From: Mucilaginibacter sp. CSA2-8R
GTDB lineage: Bacteria > Bacteroidota > Bacteroidia > Sphingobacteriales > Sphingobacteriaceae
Direction: 5' to 3'
DNA length: 64,000 nucleotides
Assembly (NCBI RefSeq): GCF_038806765.1
Contig: NZ_CP152389.1
Span: 2,604,001-2,668,000, forward strand
Made by a program: the position numbers and the translations under genes. Positions within the stretch are counted from its first letter, which is position 1. The number at the start of each line of letters is the position of its first letter. Below, one piece after another: positions 34,770 to 44,158 of the stretch. The notes beneath the pieces were generated by a model. The model did no database searches. It was given only the letters and a program-made list of their open reading frames with translations, and was not told the origin of the DNA.

Positions 34770-35528
34770 ATGAAAAGCAGCAATTGTAGATTTGTTATGA
34801 TGGCAACCTTATATTTATTTTTTGCGAGCATATCTTTAACAACCAAGCCATGCAACAGCGGGTTCCCGCCAGCTGCAAATGCAAAGATTAGACAGAAAAA
34901 GTCCAATCATAAGGATATCTCTGTTTTTACCGTTATTCGTTCTGCCGAGGTAAAACCGTTAAGTTTCAATGTTGACAACACCTTGTTAATTGCATCGAAA
35001 GGAGTAAAATTAACTGCAAAAGAAGATTCTGAAGAAACTTATACTTTGTTAGTTAGTATAAAAGGCAAGCTTATACTAACTAAAAAAAATATCAGGGGTA
35101 TCAGCAAAGTTTTTTATGATAATGACGCATTACTTTTTTCGATATTTACTTACGTAGATGAAGATGGAAACAATGAAGGAAATGGATATTTTATTAACCT
35201 GAAAAACCAATCTGTCAAAATCTTCAATAAGAAGTTGAAAAACACATGCAATCCTTTAGTACTAAATGAATCAATTTACCTTGTTGATGGACTGAATATC
35301 GTCAAGACTGATTTAAATTTCAAAGTTCGGAATAACTTAAAGGTTGAATATCGTACCCACTCTGGTGCTGAACGTTATGGGTATTTAGACACATATTTGA
35401 TAAACAGGCTTTCAAAGCACAGTGATGGTAAGCTGATAATTGACTTTTCACCCAACAAAGCATCAGCAAAAATCAAGTCCTATGGTGGCACTGTAAATAA
35501 AGCGTCAACAGTTATTCTATTAAATTAG
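34770..35528 (+). CDS. Exported protein of unknown function
   Basis: I do not recognise this 252-residue protein. It has an N-terminal hydrophobic segment (about 8-28, with TLYLFFASISL) that is probably a signal peptide. The rest is predicted beta-rich with repeated short strand patterns (LLVSIKGKLILTKKNIRG, DALLFSIFTYVDEDG), suggestive of a partial propeller or WD-like fold. Its codons are more AT-rich than those of neighbouring genes, which may point to a more recent acquisition. The ATG at 34770 is preferred over the GTG 3 bases earlier. It follows the CE2-like gene by 23 bases. Confidence 0.7.
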   Translation: MKSSNCRFVMMATLYLFFASISLTTKPCNSGFPPAANAKIRQKKSNHKDISVFTVIRSAEVKPLSFNVDNTLLIASKGVKLTAKEDSEETYTLLVSIKGKLILTKKNIRGISKVFYDNDALLFSIFTYVDEDGNNEGNGYFINLKNQSVKIFNKKLKNTCNPLVLNESIYLVDGLNIVKTDLNFKVRNNLKVEYRTHSGAERYGYLDTYLINRLSKHSDGKLIIDFSPNKASAKIKSYGGTVNKASTVILLN

Positions 35529-35617
35529 AAATTTTTTTCGAAATCGATTTAACTATACTGGGAATGAGCTATGGTTTAACTGTAAACATCGATACAAGTC
35601 AAATCAGTAAATAACTG

Positions 35618-36172
35618 CTATTTAATCTTTCCTGCAATACGATATCGATTAACGCCTATTAATTTAACTTTTTGCTCCTTATCTATCAAGTAAAGCGAGT
35701 CTGGATAATATACCAGGTGCTCCTTAGTTTGATAGAGCAGATTTTTGGTAAAATTATCAACAACAATTTTTTTGACCGCTTCCCCATTTTTGCTAATCAC
35801 CATGCGACGAGTAACTAATTCGGGGTACAAAGCGGTATAAATAACCGAATCACCCTGCTGCAAAATTTGGTAGCTGTCGCGCCAGGCGGGCTTGTTAATA
35901 TCGGATGCGCTGAATAACGCCAGTTCTTCTCCCCAGTTTTTTATAGTCACACGCAGTGTTTGGGACTTTTCGCTATTGTGCTGTACGGCTTTGAGTACCA
36001 ACGGCGCCAGTTTATTTAAACGCGCAGAGTCAGCATTGATGAACTGCTTTAAATCAAAATAGCGTTTTCCGGCCTCGGTTACATGAACATCCGGTTTGCA
36101 CGAAAGCAAACCGGATGCAAATACGGCAGAGATAAACAGTGTTTTAAAATGATACCGATTACACCAGTACAT
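35618..36172 (-). CDS. Lipoprotein of unknown function overlapping gpmI
   Basis: This 184-residue protein has a signal peptide ending in SGLLSC, a lipobox with Cys25, so it is likely a lipoprotein. The mature region alternates helices and strands (GKRYFDLKQFINADSARLNKL, shown here by its key FDLKQFI part, and VYYPDSLYLI). I know no family name, but such small lipoproteins beside gpmI are typical for this group. Its ATG overlaps the last 14 bases of gpmI, so it is translationally coupled to that gene. Confidence 0.75.
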   Translation of the reverse strand: MYWCNRYHFKTLFISAVFASGLLSCKPDVHVTEAGKRYFDLKQFINADSARLNKLAPLVLKAVQHNSEKSQTLRVTIKNWGEELALFSASDINKPAWRDSYQILQQGDSVIYTALYPELVTRRMVISKNGEAVKKIVVDNFTKNLLYQTKEHLVYYPDSLYLIDKEQKVKLIGVNRYRIAGKIK

Positions 36173-37679
36173 TACCTGTCATCGCTTCGGGCTTGGTAAC
36201 GCCCAGTATATTTAAAATGGTAGGAGCGATGTCGCCCAGCTTACCGTCGCTAATGTGTTTAATATCTTTATCAATCAAAATACAAGGTACCAAGTTGGTG
36301 GTATGAGCGGTGTTCGGAGAGCCGTCATCATTTACCATGAAGTCAGCGTTGCCGTGGTCGGCAATGATGATAAACGAGTAGCCGTTTTGCGTGCCTGCTT
36401 CTACTAGAGTTTTTACGCAGCTGTCTACCGTTTCGGCAGCTTTAACTACAGCGCTAAACACGCCAGTGTGGCCCACCATATCGGTATTGGCAAAGTTTAG
36501 ACAAATAAAATCTGCCCAGCCGCTTTGCAGTTCAGGTAAAATAGCATCGCGCAGTCCCTCAGCACTCATTTCTGGTTGTAAGTCGTAGGTGGCCACTTTT
36601 GGCGAAGGGATCATGATTCGCTTTTCATTCAAAAACTCACGCTCACGGCCACCCGAAAAGAAGAAGGTAACGTGCGGATATTTTTCAGTTTCGGCAATAC
36701 GTATTTGATTTTTACCAGCGCCTTCCAACACTTCGCCCAAAGTTTGCACCAAATCTTCTTTATTAAAGATTACGTCGACATTCTTAAAAGTTTCGTCGTA
36801 AGGGGTCATCGTAATATAACGAAGGTTAAGCGGCGTCATTTGCTGGTCCGGAAACTCTCTTTGCGATAATGCTTGCGTAATCTCGCGGCCACGATCGGTA
36901 CGGAAATTAAAACAAATTACAACATCACCATCTTTTATAGTAGCAATAGGTTGCCCGTCTGCATCTACCTTTACTACAGGCAGCAAAAACTCATCGGTCA
37001 CACCTTCGGCATATGACTCTTTGATGGCGTCAATTATATTATTCACAGGTTTGCCTGTACCATGCACCATAAGGTCATAAGCTAACTTTACGCGCTCCCA
37101 GCGGTTATCGCGATCCATCGCATAGTAGCGGCCAATTGCCGAAGCAATCTTTACAGGCTGGCTGCTTATAGCATTTTCCAAATCGGTGATGTAGCCAACT
37201 CCTGAATTTGGATCGGTATCACGACCGTCTAAAAATGCATGGATGTATACCTGCTGCAAACCAGAGGCAGTTGCAGCGTCGCACAAACCTTTAACGTGTC
37301 TGGTATGGGAGTGCACACCACCATCAGAGATCAGTCCGATTAGGTGTACCGCTTTGCCTTGCTGTTTGGCATATTCAAAAGCGCCGGCAATCACCGGATT
37401 TTTTATGAGTTCGCCATCATCAACCGCTTTGTGTATGCGGCCAAGTTCCTGGTACACTACGCGGCCTGCGCCTAAGTTCATGTGGCCAACTTCCGAGTTG
37501 CCCATTTGTCCGTCGGGTAAACCAACATCCATCCCCGATGTTACCAGTTTCGCATTTGGATACTTTTGCAGCATCTCGTCAAAAAACGGCGTGTTAGCCA
37601 TGTATATGGCGTTAGATTGGTCGTGGCGGCCATAGCCCCAGCCATCCAGTATCAGTAAGGCAACTTTTTTGTTTTCCAC
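36159..37679 (-). CDS. gpmI: 2,3-bisphosphoglycerate-independent phosphoglycerate mutase
   Basis: This 506-residue enzyme interconverts 3- and 2-phosphoglycerate in glycolysis. The alkaline-phosphatase-fold signature opens with VALLILDGWGYG, and the catalytic Ser is in QMGNSEVGHMNLGAGR. Further metal ligands are in HADHGNAD-type IIADHGNAD and HTGVFSA segments. Length is typical and it needs Mn2+ by family knowledge. The start codon is GTG at 37679, with a TATATTTG promoter box ending 4 bases upstream, so the mRNA may be leaderless. Confidence 0.96.
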   Translation of the reverse strand: MENKKVALLILDGWGYGRHDQSNAIYMANTPFFDEMLQKYPNAKLVTSGMDVGLPDGQMGNSEVGHMNLGAGRVVYQELGRIHKAVDDGELIKNPVIAGAFEYAKQQGKAVHLIGLISDGGVHSHTRHVKGLCDAATASGLQQVYIHAFLDGRDTDPNSGVGYITDLENAISSQPVKIASAIGRYYAMDRDNRWERVKLAYDLMVHGTGKPVNNIIDAIKESYAEGVTDEFLLPVVKVDADGQPIATIKDGDVVICFNFRTDRGREITQALSQREFPDQQMTPLNLRYITMTPYDETFKNVDVIFNKEDLVQTLGEVLEGAGKNQIRIAETEKYPHVTFFFSGGREREFLNEKRIMIPSPKVATYDLQPEMSAEGLRDAILPELQSGWADFICLNFANTDMVGHTGVFSAVVKAAETVDSCVKTLVEAGTQNGYSFIIIADHGNADFMVNDDGSPNTAHTTNLVPCILIDKDIKHISDGKLGDIAPTILNILGVTKPEAMTGNVLV

Positions 37680-37683
37680 GGCA

Positions 37684-37691
37684 CAAATATA
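37684..37691 (-). promoter_or_regulatory. -7 box upstream of gpmI
   Basis: On the minus strand TATATTTG fits the Bacteroidota -7 consensus TAnnTTTG. It ends 4 bases before the GTG start. No clear -33 TTG is visible at the expected spacing. Confidence 0.4.
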
Positions 37692-37806
37692 GAATTTTTG
37701 GTATAAAGCACTTACTAACTTAACGCCACAGGCTGGCTATATTAAAGTATTTGATTAGTTACAATAAGCATTCAATTCAAAAAAACTAAATTCTAAGTAT
37801 TTGTTA

Positions 37807-37814
37807 TACTTTTG
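37807..37814 (+). promoter_or_regulatory. -7 box that decides the nadC start
   Basis: TACTTTTG fits the TAnnTTTG consensus. It overlaps an in-frame TTG at 37812, which therefore cannot be translated from this promoter; the next in-frame TTG at 37836 is favoured. Confidence 0.42.
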
Positions 37815-37835
37815 AAACTTCAAAAAAATCAAAAC

Positions 37836-38684
37836 TTGGATAAGCAAATCGTAGATGACTTTATTCATCTTGCCCTGAGCGAAGATGTGGGCGATGGCGA
37901 CCATACATCGTTAGCAACAATACCTGCCGGTACGCAAGGCAAAGCTAAACTGCTGGTAAAGGATACAGGGGTATTGGCCGGCGTTGAACTGGCCCAGGAA
38001 ATATTTTTAATTGTTGATTCGCAGCTGAAAATCAATACCTATATTAACGACGGTGCTTCAATTAAACCCGGAGATGTAGTGTTTGAAGTGCAAGGCAGCG
38101 TGCACTCGATACTTAAAGCCGAACGGCTGGTACTTAATTGTATGCAACGTATGTCGGGCATTGCAACTAAAACCCGCGAGGTATGTGATTTGCTAAAAGG
38201 TACCAATGCCCGGGTGCTCGATACCCGTAAAACTACGCCGGGTTTACGTTACCTCGAAAAATGGGCGGTGCAAATTGGCGGCGGTGTTAATCACCGTTTT
38301 GGTTTGTACGATATGATTCTTATCAAAGATAATCACGTAGATTATTCGGGCGGTGTAAAGCAAGCCATTTATAATGCACAAGATTACCTCAGGGAGCAAA
38401 ACAAAAGATTGCCCATCGAGATTGAAGTAAGGAATTTAGATGAGTTGAATGAAGCGCTGGAAGCAGGCGGCATCGATCGTATTATGCTTGATAACTTTAA
38501 CCTGAGTAATTTGAAGCAGGCTGTAGACATCATTGCCGGGCGGTATGCAACAGAAGCGTCGGGCGGTATAACGGCCGACACCATTGCCGATTATGCAGCC
38601 TGCGGTGTTGATTATATTTCGGTGGGAGCGCTTACCCACTCTGTAAAGAGCCTTGATTTGAGTTTGAAGGCAGTTAAGGAATAA
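37836..38684 (+). CDS. nadC: Nicotinate-nucleotide pyrophosphorylase (carboxylating)
   Basis: This 282-residue enzyme converts quinolinate and PRPP to nicotinate mononucleotide in NAD synthesis. Conserved blocks are EDVGDGDHTS, NCMQRMSGIATKT, LDTRKTTPGLR, KWAVQIGGGVNHR, IKDNHVDY and the EVRNLDE/LDNF/SGGI barrel motifs that bind phosphate. There is no ATG near the expected N-terminus. The TTG at 37836 gives the usual family opening (DKQIVDDFIHLAL); a TTG at 37812 lies inside the promoter box. Confidence 0.95.
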   Translation: MDKQIVDDFIHLALSEDVGDGDHTSLATIPAGTQGKAKLLVKDTGVLAGVELAQEIFLIVDSQLKINTYINDGASIKPGDVVFEVQGSVHSILKAERLVLNCMQRMSGIATKTREVCDLLKGTNARVLDTRKTTPGLRYLEKWAVQIGGGVNHRFGLYDMILIKDNHVDYSGGVKQAIYNAQDYLREQNKRLPIEIEVRNLDELNEALEAGGIDRIMLDNFNLSNLKQAVDIIAGRYATEASGGITADTIADYAACGVDYISVGALTHSVKSLDLSLKAVKE

Positions 38685-38726
38685 ATAGCTTAACTGTAAG
38701 CTTTGATTTAGTATTATTGTGACAAA

Positions 38727-39374
38727 ATGATATCTGTTTACTCGGTATTAGTTCTTATTCTGGCTTATTTATTCGGATCAATACCTACCGCGGTATGGGT
38801 TGGTCAGGCTTTTTATGGCATAGATGTAAGAGAATATGGCAGCGGTAACGCAGGTGCCACCAATACGTTTAGGGTGTTAGGCAAACAAGCCGGCATACCT
38901 GTAATGCTTATTGATATTTTAAAAGGATGGACAGCTACCAACTTAGCTTATCTGCTTAGTGTAACCGCTATTGGCAGCCATCATACAGCTGCATTTATAA
39001 ATTACCAGTTAGCTTTAGGTATTGCTGCAGTGATGGGGCACCTGTTTCCGGTATTTGCAGGTTTTAGGGGAGGTAAGGGGGTAGCTACCTTGTTTGGAAT
39101 GATTTTGGCTATACACTTACAAGCCTCTTTGCTTTGTGTTGGAGTATTTATTTTAGTATTGCTAACCACTAAATATGTATCGCTAAGTTCGATAATGGCA
39201 GGTTTTACATATTCTATCGGAGTTACGTTTGTATTTCCGGTGTACATAAAATCAGTCATCATATACAGTATGTGTATATGTGTTTTAATATTGGTTACAC
39301 ATCAAAAAAATATAGAGCGGTTGTTAAAAGGCAAGGAGTCGAAAGTAAACCTATTTAAAAGCAAATTAGCCTAA
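38727..39374 (+). CDS. plsY: Glycerol-3-phosphate acyltransferase PlsY
   Basis: This 215-residue inner-membrane enzyme transfers acyl groups from acyl-phosphate to glycerol-3-phosphate, starting phospholipid synthesis. The three PlsY motifs are present: FGSIPTAVWVG, then GSGNAGATNTFRVLG, and FRGGKGVATLFG, with about five membrane helices. A short hydrophilic C-terminus ends in KSKLA. It follows nadC by 42 bases and precedes the M48 peptidase by 10, so these three genes likely form one transcription unit. Confidence 0.95.
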   Translation: MISVYSVLVLILAYLFGSIPTAVWVGQAFYGIDVREYGSGNAGATNTFRVLGKQAGIPVMLIDILKGWTATNLAYLLSVTAIGSHHTAAFINYQLALGIAAVMGHLFPVFAGFRGGKGVATLFGMILAIHLQASLLCVGVFILVLLTTKYVSLSSIMAGFTYSIGVTFVFPVYIKSVIIYSMCICVLILVTHQKNIERLLKGKESKVNLFKSKLA

Positions 39375-39384
39375 CTAACTACCT

Positions 39385-40185
39385 ATGAAAATTGCAAAAC
39401 CAATAATGGCCTTTTTGGTGGGCGTTATCTTTTTGGGCTGTTCAACCGTGCCCTTAACCGGACGTAAACAATTTTTAGCCGTAAGCGACTCGCAAATTAA
39501 CGAGTCTGCGGCTACCAGTTACCGTCAATTACTTACCGATCCGAAAACTAAGGTAATTACCGGCTCTTCAGACGCTCAGCGGGTAAAACGCGTGGGCAAT
39601 CAACTGGCAGCTGCTATACAGCGTTATCTGTCGCAAAACGGATATGGCGACCAGTACAGCTTTCAGTGGGAATTTAACCTGATACAAAGCTCAGAAATCA
39701 ATGCCTGGTGCATGCCTGGTGGTAAAGTTGCCGTTTACAGCGGTATTTTACCCATTACACAGGATGATGCCGGTTTAGCTACCGTAATGGGCCACGAAAT
39801 TGGTCATGCCATTGCGAAGCACTCGGCAGAGCGCATCTCGCAACAATATGTAGCGCAGGGCTTAGGCGCTGCAGTAGGAGTGGCCGCAAACAGTTCTCAA
39901 TCAGGCTTATTGAAAATCACCAACGCTTTATATGGTACTGGCAGCCAACTGGCTTTGCTGCATTACAGCCGTGCGCAGGAAAGTGAAGCCGACCGCTTAG
40001 GCTTGACATTTATGGCGATGGCAGGTTACAATCCCAATGCCGCAGTAGGTTTTTGGCAACGCATGGCAGCTAAAAGTGGTGGCGGCGCTCCACCAGAGTT
40101 TTTGAGCACTCACCCGTCTGACGAAACCCGTATCCGCGATATACAGGCCCGCATTCCTGAGGCGATGAAATACTACAAACAATAA
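39385..40185 (+). CDS. M48-family metallopeptidase lipoprotein
   Basis: This 266-residue protein has a lipoprotein signal with FLGCSTVPLTGRKQF (Cys near residue 19), like E. coli LoiP and related peptidases. The zinc motif is HEIGH at His137, Glu138 and His141, followed by the third ligand Glu in ESEADRLGL. The family degrades or helps quality-control outer-membrane proteins. It is the last gene of the nadC-plsY run and ends at a strong terminator. Confidence 0.93.
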   Translation: MKIAKPIMAFLVGVIFLGCSTVPLTGRKQFLAVSDSQINESAATSYRQLLTDPKTKVITGSSDAQRVKRVGNQLAAAIQRYLSQNGYGDQYSFQWEFNLIQSSEINAWCMPGGKVAVYSGILPITQDDAGLATVMGHEIGHAIAKHSAERISQQYVAQGLGAAVGVAANSSQSGLLKITNALYGTGSQLALLHYSRAQESEADRLGLTFMAMAGYNPNAAVGFWQRMAAKSGGGAPPEFLSTHPSDETRIRDIQARIPEAMKYYKQ

Positions 40186-40191
40186 TATTTG

Positions 40192-40222
40192 AAAAAATCC
40201 AGCACTCAAAGCTGGATTTTTT
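40192..40222 (+). terminator. Intrinsic terminator after the M48 peptidase gene
   Basis: A perfect 12-bp stem (40192-40203 with 40211-40222) with a 7-base loop ends in six T residues that are part of the stem. Confidence 0.88.
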
Positions 40223-40255
40223 GTTTAATTGCTTTGACGTCCTGAATATTACAAC

Positions 40256-41008
40256 GTGCCGAAGATTAAATTTTTGCAAGCCGAATGGCGAGACCTGCTG
40301 ATGGTGAATTATGAAGTTGACCCGGCACTGCTAAAACCATACATCCCTGCTTTTACCGAACTTGATTTATGGCAGGGTAAGGCGCTGGTCAGTATGGTTG
40401 GTTTTATGTTTATGGAAACACGAGTGCTGGGTGTTAAGTGGCCCTGGCATGTGAACTTCGAAGAGGTTAACCTGCGCTTTTACGTGCGGTATTTTGATGG
40501 CCAGGAATGGAAACGCGGTGCCGTTTTTATTAGCGAGATTGTGCCTTTACCATTGATTCCGCTGATAGCCAATAATCTTTATAACGAGCATTACAAGGCT
40601 ATGCCGATGCGACATGCTGTACAGGCCGCAACTAATGATTGCACCGAGTATTCGTACGACTGGAAATTTAATAAACGTTGGAACCGTTTGGGCGCTACGG
40701 TAAGTAACACTTTTGCCCCCATAGAAAACGATAGTGCTGAAGCTTTTATTTTTGAACATTACTGGGGATATAATCTCGTAAACGAAAAAAGCACCATTGA
40801 GTATGCCGTCGAACACGAATCGTGGCAAATAGCCCAAGTAACCGATACCGTTTTCGATGCCGACGTTGCCGGCTTGTATGGCGATGGATTCAAGGAATAC
40901 TTAAAACAACCTTATTCTGCATTTTTTGCAAAAGGTTCTGAGGTAGCTGTAAGGATAGCCCAACGTATAAAAAAAGCCAGTCAACAACCTTTGGTCAGTT
41001 CTAAATAA
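40256..41008 (+). CDS. YqjF/DUF2071 family protein
   Basis: This 250-residue protein matches DUF2071 (YqjF): FLQAEWRDLLMVNYEVDPALL, shown by its key WRDLLMVNY element, then LVSMVGFMF, NFEEVNLRFYVR and a late EHYWGYN block. Members are acetoacetate-decarboxylase-like in fold with undefined activity. The start is GTG at 40256; there is no upstream ATG in frame. It stands alone between two terminators. Confidence 0.88.
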   Translation: MPKIKFLQAEWRDLLMVNYEVDPALLKPYIPAFTELDLWQGKALVSMVGFMFMETRVLGVKWPWHVNFEEVNLRFYVRYFDGQEWKRGAVFISEIVPLPLIPLIANNLYNEHYKAMPMRHAVQAATNDCTEYSYDWKFNKRWNRLGATVSNTFAPIENDSAEAFIFEHYWGYNLVNEKSTIEYAVEHESWQIAQVTDTVFDADVAGLYGDGFKEYLKQPYSAFFAKGSEVAVRIAQRIKKASQQPLVSSK

Positions 41009-41026
41009 CAAAATCCTGTTCAATAC

Positions 41027-41073
41027 AAAAGCCGCGGACGCTCATCAAAATTGATGAATACACCGCGGCTTTT
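41027..41073. terminator. Bidirectional terminator
   Basis: An 11-bp stem AAAAGCCGCGG/CCGCGGCTTTT (41027-41037 with 41063-41073) has an inner 6-bp TCATCA/TGATGA stem. T-runs on both strands suit the converging YqjF-like and DUF3050 genes. Confidence 0.85.
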
Positions 41074-41083
41074 TTACAGTTAA

Positions 41084-41869
41084 TTACTGCGCTACGGGAA
41101 TAGTGAGGGCTTGCAAAATACCATCCCACAAAGCAATGCGTGCTGTTAATGCACTTTCGACAGCTTGGGTCGCTTTTAGCCACTTATCGTCATCGTCTCC
41201 GCAAAGTTCGGCTGTCATTTGATAAGCCAATTGTGAGTGGTGGTCGCCGTCTACCTCAATATGCCGCTCTAAATAGTAAATCAGCAAATCAACTTTACCA
41301 GGAAACTGCGTACTGATTTCTTTCACCATGCTGATAAACATATCTGGTATCAAATCTTCGCGACCGAAGGTAAAAACAGCAGCTTGCAGATAGGCTTCGT
41401 CGGTGGCAATTACGTCGAAAGTGTGCCGCACAAACTGGCGTGCCGCATCCGGTATATCGGCGATGAGTAAAGCTTCGTCAATGTTTTTACTATTCTGTAA
41501 CTCCCGAAATAAAGACTGAATAGCATTGGCGCTGCCGCCGGCTTGCTGCATGGCCTTAAGGTAAAGTTCAAAGTGACTGGTACGGTTGCCATGCTGGTCA
41601 ACATCACTTTCTTCGCCGGTTACGATTTCGTTTATTAAGTACCTGTTATTTGCATTACCTACTGGCATCCAGGGCGGTTGTGTACAGGTAAGCTTTTGTT
41701 GTAAAGCCTTCAATAACGACATAAAATCCCATACCGCAAACGCGTGATGCTCCATAAAAACATTCAAGTCGTTAAGTGAACGGATGTTTTGATACAAGGG
41801 GTGTTGAACCAGTTGCATCCTTAAAGGTTCTATTTGTAATTTAAGTTGTGCTATGCGTTGATTTGACAT
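41084..41869 (-). CDS. DUF3050 (heme-oxygenase-like fold) protein
   Basis: This 261-residue helical protein matches DUF3050: [34 protein letters not shown], of which the central [13 protein letters not shown] is diagnostic, then [10 protein letters not shown] and [20 protein letters not shown]. The His/Glu-rich helices resemble the metal-binding helices of heme-oxygenase-like diiron oxidases, so an oxidase role is possible but not shown. No linked pathway genes are evident. Confidence 0.88.
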   Translation of the reverse strand: MSNQRIAQLKLQIEPLRMQLVQHPLYQNIRSLNDLNVFMEHHAFAVWDFMSLLKALQQKLTCTQPPWMPVGNANNRYLINEIVTGEESDVDQHGNRTSHFELYLKAMQQAGGSANAIQSLFRELQNSKNIDEALLIADIPDAARQFVRHTFDVIATDEAYLQAAVFTFGREDLIPDMFISMVKEISTQFPGKVDLLIYYLERHIEVDGDHHSQLAYQMTAELCGDDDDKWLKATQAVESALTARIALWDGILQALTIPVAQ

Positions 41870-41986
41870 AAAAGTATCTGCTCTTAAAAGTTGAGTAAAA
41901 ATAAAAAGGTATTAACGAAGTGAATTAGTCAGCAGTTTTTTATGACGGTTTTTTGATAGTCAAAAGATGAGTTACATAAAACCTAA

Positions 41987-42023
41987 AGCAGCATCACAAT
42001 CGCTTAGTAACTGTGATGCTGCT
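41987..42023 (-). terminator. Hairpin after the SPFH/flotillin gene
   Basis: A perfect 12-bp stem AGCAGCATCACA/TGTGATGCTGCT (41987-41998 with 42012-42023) lies beyond the flotillin-like stop. The T-run on the minus strand is short and interrupted. Confidence 0.65.
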
Positions 42024-42041
42024 GGAGAATTTTATATCGTA

Positions 42042-43922
42042 TCAATTATTGTTAGAGGTTGTGGCGTTTTCTTTCTGAAGTTTTTTTAGCATCTCGTTGC
42101 CTATTAAAGCATCAATCATACCACCATTTCCACCGTCTTTGCCGCTTACCAAAATATCTGGAACCAGTTTTACGCCGTTGCTGGCCAAGGCTTCTGCTAC
42201 GCGCACAATGGCATATTGCTCGGTACCCATGGCCTCAGTTTTTTGCTTAGTTACTTCAGCTTCTGCCAAACCAATAGCCTTTATACGGCCTGCGTCGGCA
42301 GTACCGTTTACTTCAGTGGCTTGTGCATCGGCTTTAGCTATGATAGTTTTGGCTTCGGCATCGGCACGGGCATTAACCGTACGATTTTCTGCATCTGCCT
42401 TGGCGTTTATTACCCGGGATTCAGCATCACCTTTTGCTGCAGCAACCTTAGCTGCCGACATCTGGGTGTTAATTTCTACCTGCCGGGTTGATTTTACTAC
42501 TTCCGGCTGCATATCGGCTCCCGCTTTTGCGCTTTCAAACTCCTTACGTTCTAACTGGGCACTGCGCTGTATCTCGTAAGTGCGGCGCTCTTCTTCGGCC
42601 AGTTTACGATCAGTCATGGTTTTCATCAGCGCCTCGGGTGGCACAATGTCACCAATCAGGGTATCTACACCAACTACGTTATAATCCGCCAATACCTGGC
42701 TGATGTGTTGCTTGGCATCATCCTGACGTTGCGAACGATTGGTTAAAAATCCGATTACATCGCTCTTTTGCGCTGCGTTGCGAAAGTAGTTGGCAATAGT
42801 AGGCTCTAAAACCTGCGACACCAGATTTTTCATTTTACCGAAACGGGCAATCACCTTAGGCGCCTCGTTGCGCGGAACGTGTATAATTTGAGCAACGTCA
42901 AGATTAAACGTAAAACCGTCAGACGAGCGTACGCTAATCGTACTTAAATTTTTATCTAGCTCGTGGGCTTCACTACGGCTGTTTGCCCAGTTAAGCACTA
43001 TATTGGTGGTAGGCACCACTTCAACACCGTGTGTATATATATTGATGGGATGCTTACCTGGATCAAGCGGTTCTGACCATACACCTTTCTGGGTTTTTTT
43101 AACAATGTTACCATGTTTAAAGGCGTCACCACTTGTATCGGTACCTTCTGGTCCAACAAACGAGTTTACTACACCTACGTAACCAATAGGGATGTGCATC
43201 ATCTCTACCTGTTCAACAATAACAAACCATGGGTTGAGATAATAAGTACCGGCCAGAATTACATCTTCCTGTAAACCCTTTTTGCCACCTGCATGAATAA
43301 ATGCCATCGGATCTTGGTAATTACGATGCCCAGCTACCGAATCACCGGCAATTTCTCCTTTATCTAAGGGTTCGCCGTCAAGCGTAGTCACAATACCAAC
43401 TTTGTTTTCTTGTATCTGCGTAATAGGCACCATTACAATTTCGAATAAAAATGTATTGATACGGTAACTACCTGGTGTCAGGAAAGCGGCCTGCGGGCCT
43501 TTTTGTCCGCCGTTTTCTAAAAAGCGTTGAGAATCTTGAAATTTGTCAGACTCTACTGGTCGGCCCAAAACGCGGCCGGTATCCAGCGGAGCGCCATCTT
43601 TGGCCTTTACCAGGCCCAGTTTGTTTTGCTCAATAATGGTAAACGGTTCCATAGTTACGCTGTATTGCCAGGGCCACATGCGCCAGTAAAGACCCGGAGC
43701 CAGGGGCTTAGCCTGCATACCAGCTTCACCACGGGTAGCTATAATGCGACCATCGGGCAGGCGCTGATCATCACCATAGAGTGCGAATTTTTTTACGACT
43801 AAGCCAATGCGATCATCAGGCACGATAATCATCCCAAAAAAAACGCGTAGTACAGATTTGTACATTACGAGTGCGGCCATAACGGGCAGCACCCACCATA
43901 ATTTAAAAATTAAATCAGCCAT
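42042..43922 (-). CDS. Large SPFH/flotillin-like protein with tandem beta-modules and hendecad repeats
   Basis: This 626-residue protein has an N-terminal membrane helix (about 9-33). Four consecutive beta-modules then follow: about 36-97, 98-170, 171-243 and 244-310. The second, third and fourth start exactly 73 residues apart, and the second and third share NKxGxV...DGxPLDxG, GGxKGxQ and an aromatic pair after the GxY turn. The SPFH core continues to about 450. The C-terminal region (499-564) consists of six exact 11-residue repeats of the DAExRxxNAKA type, expected to form a right-handed coiled coil. Like flotillins it should oligomerise into membrane-bound cages or rafts. The partner is unknown; the sigma-factor-like gene diverges upstream. 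Confidence 0.88.
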   Translation of the reverse strand: MADLIFKLWWVLPVMAALVMYKSVLRVFFGMIIVPDDRIGLVVKKFALYGDDQRLPDGRIIATRGEAGMQAKPLAPGLYWRMWPWQYSVTMEPFTIIEQNKLGLVKAKDGAPLDTGRVLGRPVESDKFQDSQRFLENGGQKGPQAAFLTPGSYRINTFLFEIVMVPITQIQENKVGIVTTLDGEPLDKGEIAGDSVAGHRNYQDPMAFIHAGGKKGLQEDVILAGTYYLNPWFVIVEQVEMMHIPIGYVGVVNSFVGPEGTDTSGDAFKHGNIVKKTQKGVWSEPLDPGKHPINIYTHGVEVVPTTNIVLNWANSRSEAHELDKNLSTISVRSSDGFTFNLDVAQIIHVPRNEAPKVIARFGKMKNLVSQVLEPTIANYFRNAAQKSDVIGFLTNRSQRQDDAKQHISQVLADYNVVGVDTLIGDIVPPEALMKTMTDRKLAEEERRTYEIQRSAQLERKEFESAKAGADMQPEVVKSTRQVEINTQMSAAKVAAAKGDAESRVINAKADAENRTVNARADAEAKTIIAKADAQATEVNGTADAGRIKAIGLAEAEVTKQKTEAMGTEQYAIVRVAEALASNGVKLVPDILVSGKDGGNGGMIDALIGNEMLKKLQKENATTSNNN

Positions 43923-44114
43923 TTTATAAATGTGAATTTTAATTGAAACGGGCCCTTAAGGTGCGGGCTCTGAACGTTGCTTACAGCATTATTGTAGTAC
44001 CTCAGCTAAATAAGCAACCATTAGATGATGTGTTGTAAACATTGTTACAATAATTTTTCACAAATATTTATACAGTATGGTGCCATTAAATGCAAAAATA
44101 TAGCAACACTATAC

Positions 44115-44122
44115 TATTTTTG
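44115..44122 (+). promoter_or_regulatory. -7 box upstream of the ECF-sigma-like gene
   Basis: TATTTTTG fits TAnnTTTG. It lies 36 bases before the GTG start. No convincing -33 element is seen. Confidence 0.4.
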
Positions 44123-44158
44123 TGTGCTCTAGCCGATAGTTGTTTAAACCTGTAGTTT

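Noticed and set aside
37812..37835. Earlier TTG start for nadC
   Set aside because: It lies inside the TACTTTTG promoter box.
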